DNA from: Candidatus Aminicenantota bacterium
Lineage (GTDB): Bacteria; Acidobacteriota; Aminicenantia; Aminicenantales; Aminicenantaceae
Assembly (NCBI GenBank): GCA_013139435.1
Contig: WTAW01000403.1
Coordinates: 1 to 6,685, forward strand
Length of the DNA stretch: 6,685 nucleotides
Direction: 5' to 3'
The notes beneath the pieces are model-generated. The model was given only the letters and a program-made list of their open reading frames with translations. It searched no databases and was not told the DNA's origin. Of the stretch, positions 5,486-6,685 are shown piece after piece; position 1 is the first letter of the stretch, and each line of letters begins with the position of its first letter. Made by a program: the position numbers and the translations under genes.

Positions 5486-6685
5486 TTATAACTTAGCTTC
5501 TTGATCTTGAAACTTCAGAACCTCAATATCCATAAGCTCATCTTTTCCATCACGACCGGGAACAGAATCAATAACAATTGTTTTATTTTCAGTTTTTGTG
5601 ATCTTGTATTCCGACGAATTCCCAGAAAACTTGGCGGTATCTTCGCCTTTTTCACCCGCTATCACATCATTTCCTTTGCCGCCGGTGATGACATTATTCC
5701 CATCATTCCCTGTAAGTTGGTTATCCTGATCGTTGCCGAGAATATTGGTATCTTTCTCTCCGGTAAGAATGATGTTAACCAGATACTGGGATTTAAAAGT
5801 ATAGGGCGTGTTTTCATCGCGCACTGTGGAGAATGTCCCATCAAAGGAGGGTTCGATATAGGCATTGTAGGTCAAATATTTCGGCCAGAATTTCTCCACA
5901 AGATCATAAAGAGCAGGATCTCCCGCTTTCATCTCCTCTTTGGTGTGGTAAGGATACTCCTCACCAAAGGATGCTCCATCGCCCTGAGGATTGTGATCCC
6001 ATAAGCCAAAATAGATATCGAACCCGGTGATGATATATTCATGAGGTGCTGGGCGGCCATACTTATATATCCCAGCCTCGATCGCAGCCTGTTCAGCCTT
6101 GACGATCTCTTGATGATATTCAGGCAAAATATCTTCCAGCCCCTTGGCATGAACAAGATGCATGATCTCCTCATAGGAAGCATCGCGGGTAAATCTCTCC
6201 CCAGGCCTGGCTTCATTATGGATGTACTCATAACATCCTTCCACAGGAGATTCCGTGGCATAGAGATCCTGAAGCCTGAGCTCTGAATTCCTCAGAATGG
6301 GACGCATGGCAAAGGACTTTATCTCAGTATCCGTATATATGAGAGTAGCTTTCACATCAGCCATCCGGTTGGCGAGAGCAGTTTTGTCAAAACCGTACTG
6401 CGTACCGGAGGCATCGGTCAGATGGTACTTGAGGATCTCTCTTGCCCGTACAACCTGTAAGTCACTGACACCGGATTGGGCAAAGATATGGATCGGCTTG
6501 CCATTGGGAGCCACGTGCCTTGTGTATTTCGCGAACAAACCGTTTAAGGTCTTGCCGAGCTCTTCGGGAAGAGGGACGACTCCCAGAGGGGATGTCGAGG
6601 TGTCGATGTTGTCCAGCACTTCATAGTTAATATCGATCTTTTCGGGCACATCATATTTGACCTCTGCGACCGCCTCTCGCATCCT
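5486..6685 (-). CDS. RTX-type calcium-binding secreted protein, C-terminal part (5' end beyond right edge)
   Basis: The frame is open through the right edge (an AGG codon precedes the ATG at 6682), so the gene probably starts outside the window; numbering here begins at that ATG and gives 398 residues. The C-terminus is a typical type I secretion target. Four nonapeptide-like units occur at about 314-350, such as TGNDGNNVI and TGGKGNDVI, which bind calcium as a beta-roll. They are followed by a C-terminal block (DTAKFSGNSSEYKIT ... GRDGKDELMDIEVLKF) commonly seen after RTX repeats. The preceding 300 residues are a domain I cannot name; they include GKPIHIFAQSGVSD (61-74), the acidic/histidine cluster EEIMHLVH (171-178) and GFDIYFGLWDHNP (220-232). 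That cluster and H214/H230 could bind metal, but the classic HExxH is absent. By family knowledge such proteins leave the cell through an ABC exporter, which is not in the window. Function unknown: possibly an enzyme, adhesin or surface-layer protein. Confidence 0.88.
   Translation of the reverse strand, partial: RMREAVAEVKYDVPEKIDINYEVLDNIDTSTSPLGVVPLPEELGKTLNGLFAKYTRHVAPNGKPIHIFAQSGVSDLQVVRAREILKYHLTDASGTQYGFDKTALANRMADVKATLIYTDTEIKSFAMRPILRNSELRLQDLYATESPVEGCYEYIHNEARPGERFTRDASYEEIMHLVHAKGLEDILPEYHQEIVKAEQAAIEAGIYKYGRPAPHEYIITGFDIYFGLWDHNPQGDGASFGEEYPYHTKEEMKAGDPALYDLVEKFWPKYLTYNAYIEPSFDGTFSTVRDENTPYTFKSQYLVNIILTGEKDTNILGNDQDNQLTGNDGNNVITGGKGNDVIAGEKGEDTAKFSGNSSEYKITKTENKTIVIDSVPGRDGKDELMDIEVLKFQDQEAKL
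5633..5743 (-). repeat. RTX (hemolysin-type) calcium-binding nonapeptide repeats
   Basis: Four consecutive nine-residue units read ILGNDQDNQ, LTGNDGNNV, ITGGKGNDV and IAGEKGEDT. The third matches the GGxGxDxxx consensus best; the others are degenerate but keep the G-N/K-D spacing and the hydrophobic position. The array is short, so it is a minimal beta-roll, enough to serve a secretion and folding role rather than a large calcium sponge. Confidence 0.85.

Noticed and set aside
4857..6626. Plus-strand frames opposite the oxidoreductase and RTX genes
   Set aside because: They are antisense to well-supported genes and show no family motif, signal or ribosome site of their own.
667..6685. Kinase, oxidoreductase and RTX genes as one novel functional system
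   Set aside because: They share only direction; gaps of 77 and 113 bases contain promoter-like sites, and compartments and chemistry do not connect. Conserved co-occurrence in other genomes would be needed.

Overview
The window looks like a chromosomal piece of a bacterium of moderate G+C. No mobile element, tRNA, rRNA or CRISPR array is visible. The dominant gene is a 1175-residue protein built as zinc ribbon, Ser/Thr kinase, STAND/NB-ARC ATPase and TPR array. From memory, the wording of its kinase domain resembles the many Hanks-type kinases of candidate phylum Aminicenantes (OP8) and Acidobacteria-like genomes. That taxonomic guess is an inference and was not tested by search.

Layout, left to right. 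(a) Positions 1-174, minus strand: the start of a secreted protein running off the left edge, with a clear signal peptide and a TTG start supported by a GAGG ribosome site. (b) 175-286: a short divergent intergenic region. (c) 287-662, plus strand: a broken remnant of a Tat-exported, iron-sulfur aldo/keto reductase. The Tat-like signal and the C-terminal double 4Fe-4S segment survive in two frames offset by one base, and the whole catalytic barrel between them is missing. (d) 667-4194, minus: the kinase-STAND-TPR gene, which ends four bases from the end of the remnant (tail to tail). (e) 4272-5372, minus: a flavin-dependent oxidoreductase of the nitronate monooxygenase/FabK-like (YrpB) family with a C-terminal cysteine cluster. 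(f) 5486-6685, minus: the C-terminal part of a large secreted RTX-type calcium-binding protein, cut by the right edge.

The three large genes lie in the same direction, but the gaps (77 and 113 bases) contain possible sigma70-like promoters, so they may be separate transcription units. I see no strong functional link between them: one is a soluble signalling protein, one a cytoplasmic flavoenzyme and one an exported protein. No clearly new multi-gene system is visible. The observations most worth a second look are the kinase fused to a STAND/TPR switch, the gutted Tat/Fe-S reductase (pseudogene or minimal Fe-S protein), the missed signal-peptide gene at the left edge, and the uncharacterised N-terminal domain of the RTX protein.
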